From CAADGU01 sp964467705 (lineage in GTDB: Bacteria; Chloroflexota; Anaerolineae; Promineifilales; Promineifilaceae), in the NCBI GenBank assembly GCA_964467705.1, contig CAYXUZ010000096.1:1-23217 (forward strand): a DNA stretch of 23,217 nucleotides, read 5' to 3'. Positions 22,799 to 23,217 of the stretch are shown here, piece after piece. Within the stretch, counting starts at the first letter, position 1. Each line of letters starts with the position of its first letter. A model generated the notes under the pieces. The model did no database searches. It was not told the origin of the DNA and saw nothing but the letters and a program-made list of their open reading frames with translations. The translations under genes were made by a program, and so were the position numbers.

Positions 22799-23217
22799 AT
22801 GACGATCCGGATTTTGGTAGCGGATGACCATAAGTTATTTCGGGAAGGGTTGTGTGCGTTGCTCAATGGCGCGATGATTACGGCCGTTGTCGGCGAAGCC
22901 AGCACCGGCGCAGAAGCCATCACCCAGGCGGACGCGCTGACCCCAGATGTCATCCTCATGGACATTATGATGCCGGACATGAACGGCATTGAAGCCACCC
23001 GCCGTATCCTGGCTGACCATCCACATATCGGCATTATCATGCTCACCATGTTGGAAGACGATGATTCACTTTTTGCCGCCATGTGTGCGGGGGCGCGGGG
23101 CTACATTTTGAAGGGGGCGGACAAGGCGGAAGTGCTAAAAACGGTGCAGGCGGTAGCCGAAGGGCAGGCGCTGTTTGGCCCGGCGATTGCCCCTTACGAA
23201 TACGACACGATCATTCG
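22799..23217 (+). CDS. NarL-family response regulator, 3'-truncated by the window end
   Basis: The first 139 codons of a response regulator run off the window without a stop. Receiver domain: ADDHKLF with Asp9/Asp10, phospho-acceptor Asp55 in VILMDIMMP, and Lys in YILKGA. It is closely similar to the regulator at 2980 throughout the receiver domain (GIIMLTMLEDD, AVAEGQALFGPAIA). AAAGGT lies 7 nt upstream and the kinase stop is 12 bp away, so it is the likely partner of the kinase-GNAT protein. The last eight codons (PYEYDTII) depart from the paralogue, which reads QRIMQFF there; this may be real divergence or a contig-end artefact. The DNA-binding domain is not in the window. Confidence 0.93.
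   Translation, partial: MTIRILVADDHKLFREGLCALLNGAMITAVVGEASTGAEAITQADALTPDVILMDIMMPDMNGIEATRRILADHPHIGIIMLTMLEDDDSLFAAMCAGARGYILKGADKAEVLKTVQAVAEGQALFGPAIAPYEYDTII

Larger units (their letters stand above)
55..22887. repeat. Highly iterated palindrome ACGGCCGT, 55 dispersed copies
   Basis: Counted by eye on one strand (the word is its own complement). First copies at 55, 996, 1179, 1680, 1868, 2606; last at 21974, 22751, 22880. Mean spacing is about 420 bp. With a base composition near 58% G+C an 8-mer of this kind is expected about once or less in 23 kb. Copies lie in genes on both strands and in spacers (7328, 10110, 16667). Near-matches such as ACGGCCGA, GCGGCCGT and ACGGCCAT also occur but were not counted. 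Confidence 0.92.

Noticed and set aside
1..23217. tRNA, rRNA, CRISPR array, insertion sequence or prophage
   Set aside because: No cloverleaf, no conserved rRNA segment, no repeat-spacer array and no transposase, integrase or phage structural gene was seen on either strand.

Overview
The window looks like a draft-assembly piece of chromosome from a free-living, G+C-rich bacterium (about 55-60% G+C by eye), most likely a Chloroflexota member of the Anaerolineae type. The pointers are indirect: multi-membrane-segment LiaS/NarL-type sensor kinases, a STAND ATPase-TPR regulator with a Cro/C1 helix-turn-helix, secreted CSLREA/beta-helix proteins, and four secreted proteins ending in a short YLP-type tail. 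There is no rRNA, tRNA or other firm taxonomic marker. A 10-N scaffold gap lies at 11677-11686, and the first and last genes are cut by the window edges.

Layout. (1) 1-3639, plus strand: a 5'-truncated histidine kinase, a GT1-type glycosyltransferase and a NarL-type response regulator, joined by two ATGA stop/start overlaps. (2) 3680-7200, minus strand: an APH-fold phosphotransferase followed by an XRE-STAND-TPR regulator, convergent with region 1. (3) 7436-10702, plus strand: a lipoprotein with hexapeptide repeats, a secreted beta-helix protein, a 34-codon relic of a response regulator, and a small membrane protein. (4) 10729-16666, plus strand: a secreted M4 (thermolysin-like) metalloprotease with thrombospondin type-3 calcium repeats, then two CSLREA/beta-helix proteins. 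(5) 16729-23217, plus strand: a tight operon of nucleotidyltransferase, O-methyltransferase, GNAT acetyltransferase, a 1231-residue histidine kinase with a duplicated membrane sensor and a second GNAT domain fused at its C-terminus, and a response regulator that runs off the end.

How the genes may work together. Regions 1 and 5 carry paralogous two-component systems with small-molecule-type modification enzymes (glycosyl-, nucleotidyl-, methyl- and acetyltransferases) in the same transcription units. Regions 3 and 4 encode an extracytoplasmic set (lipoprotein, protease, adhesin-like beta-helices) that may be cell-surface or matrix components.

Two DNA-level signals cross all genes. The palindrome ACGGCCGT occurs 55 times by eye, where about one or fewer is expected by chance; it resembles the HIP1 phenomenon of cyanobacteria. 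Arrays of 7- or 8-bp degenerate tandem repeats sit at gene 3' ends, and one related insertion lies inside a kinase ATPase domain. The most unusual protein is the histidine kinase-GNAT fusion.
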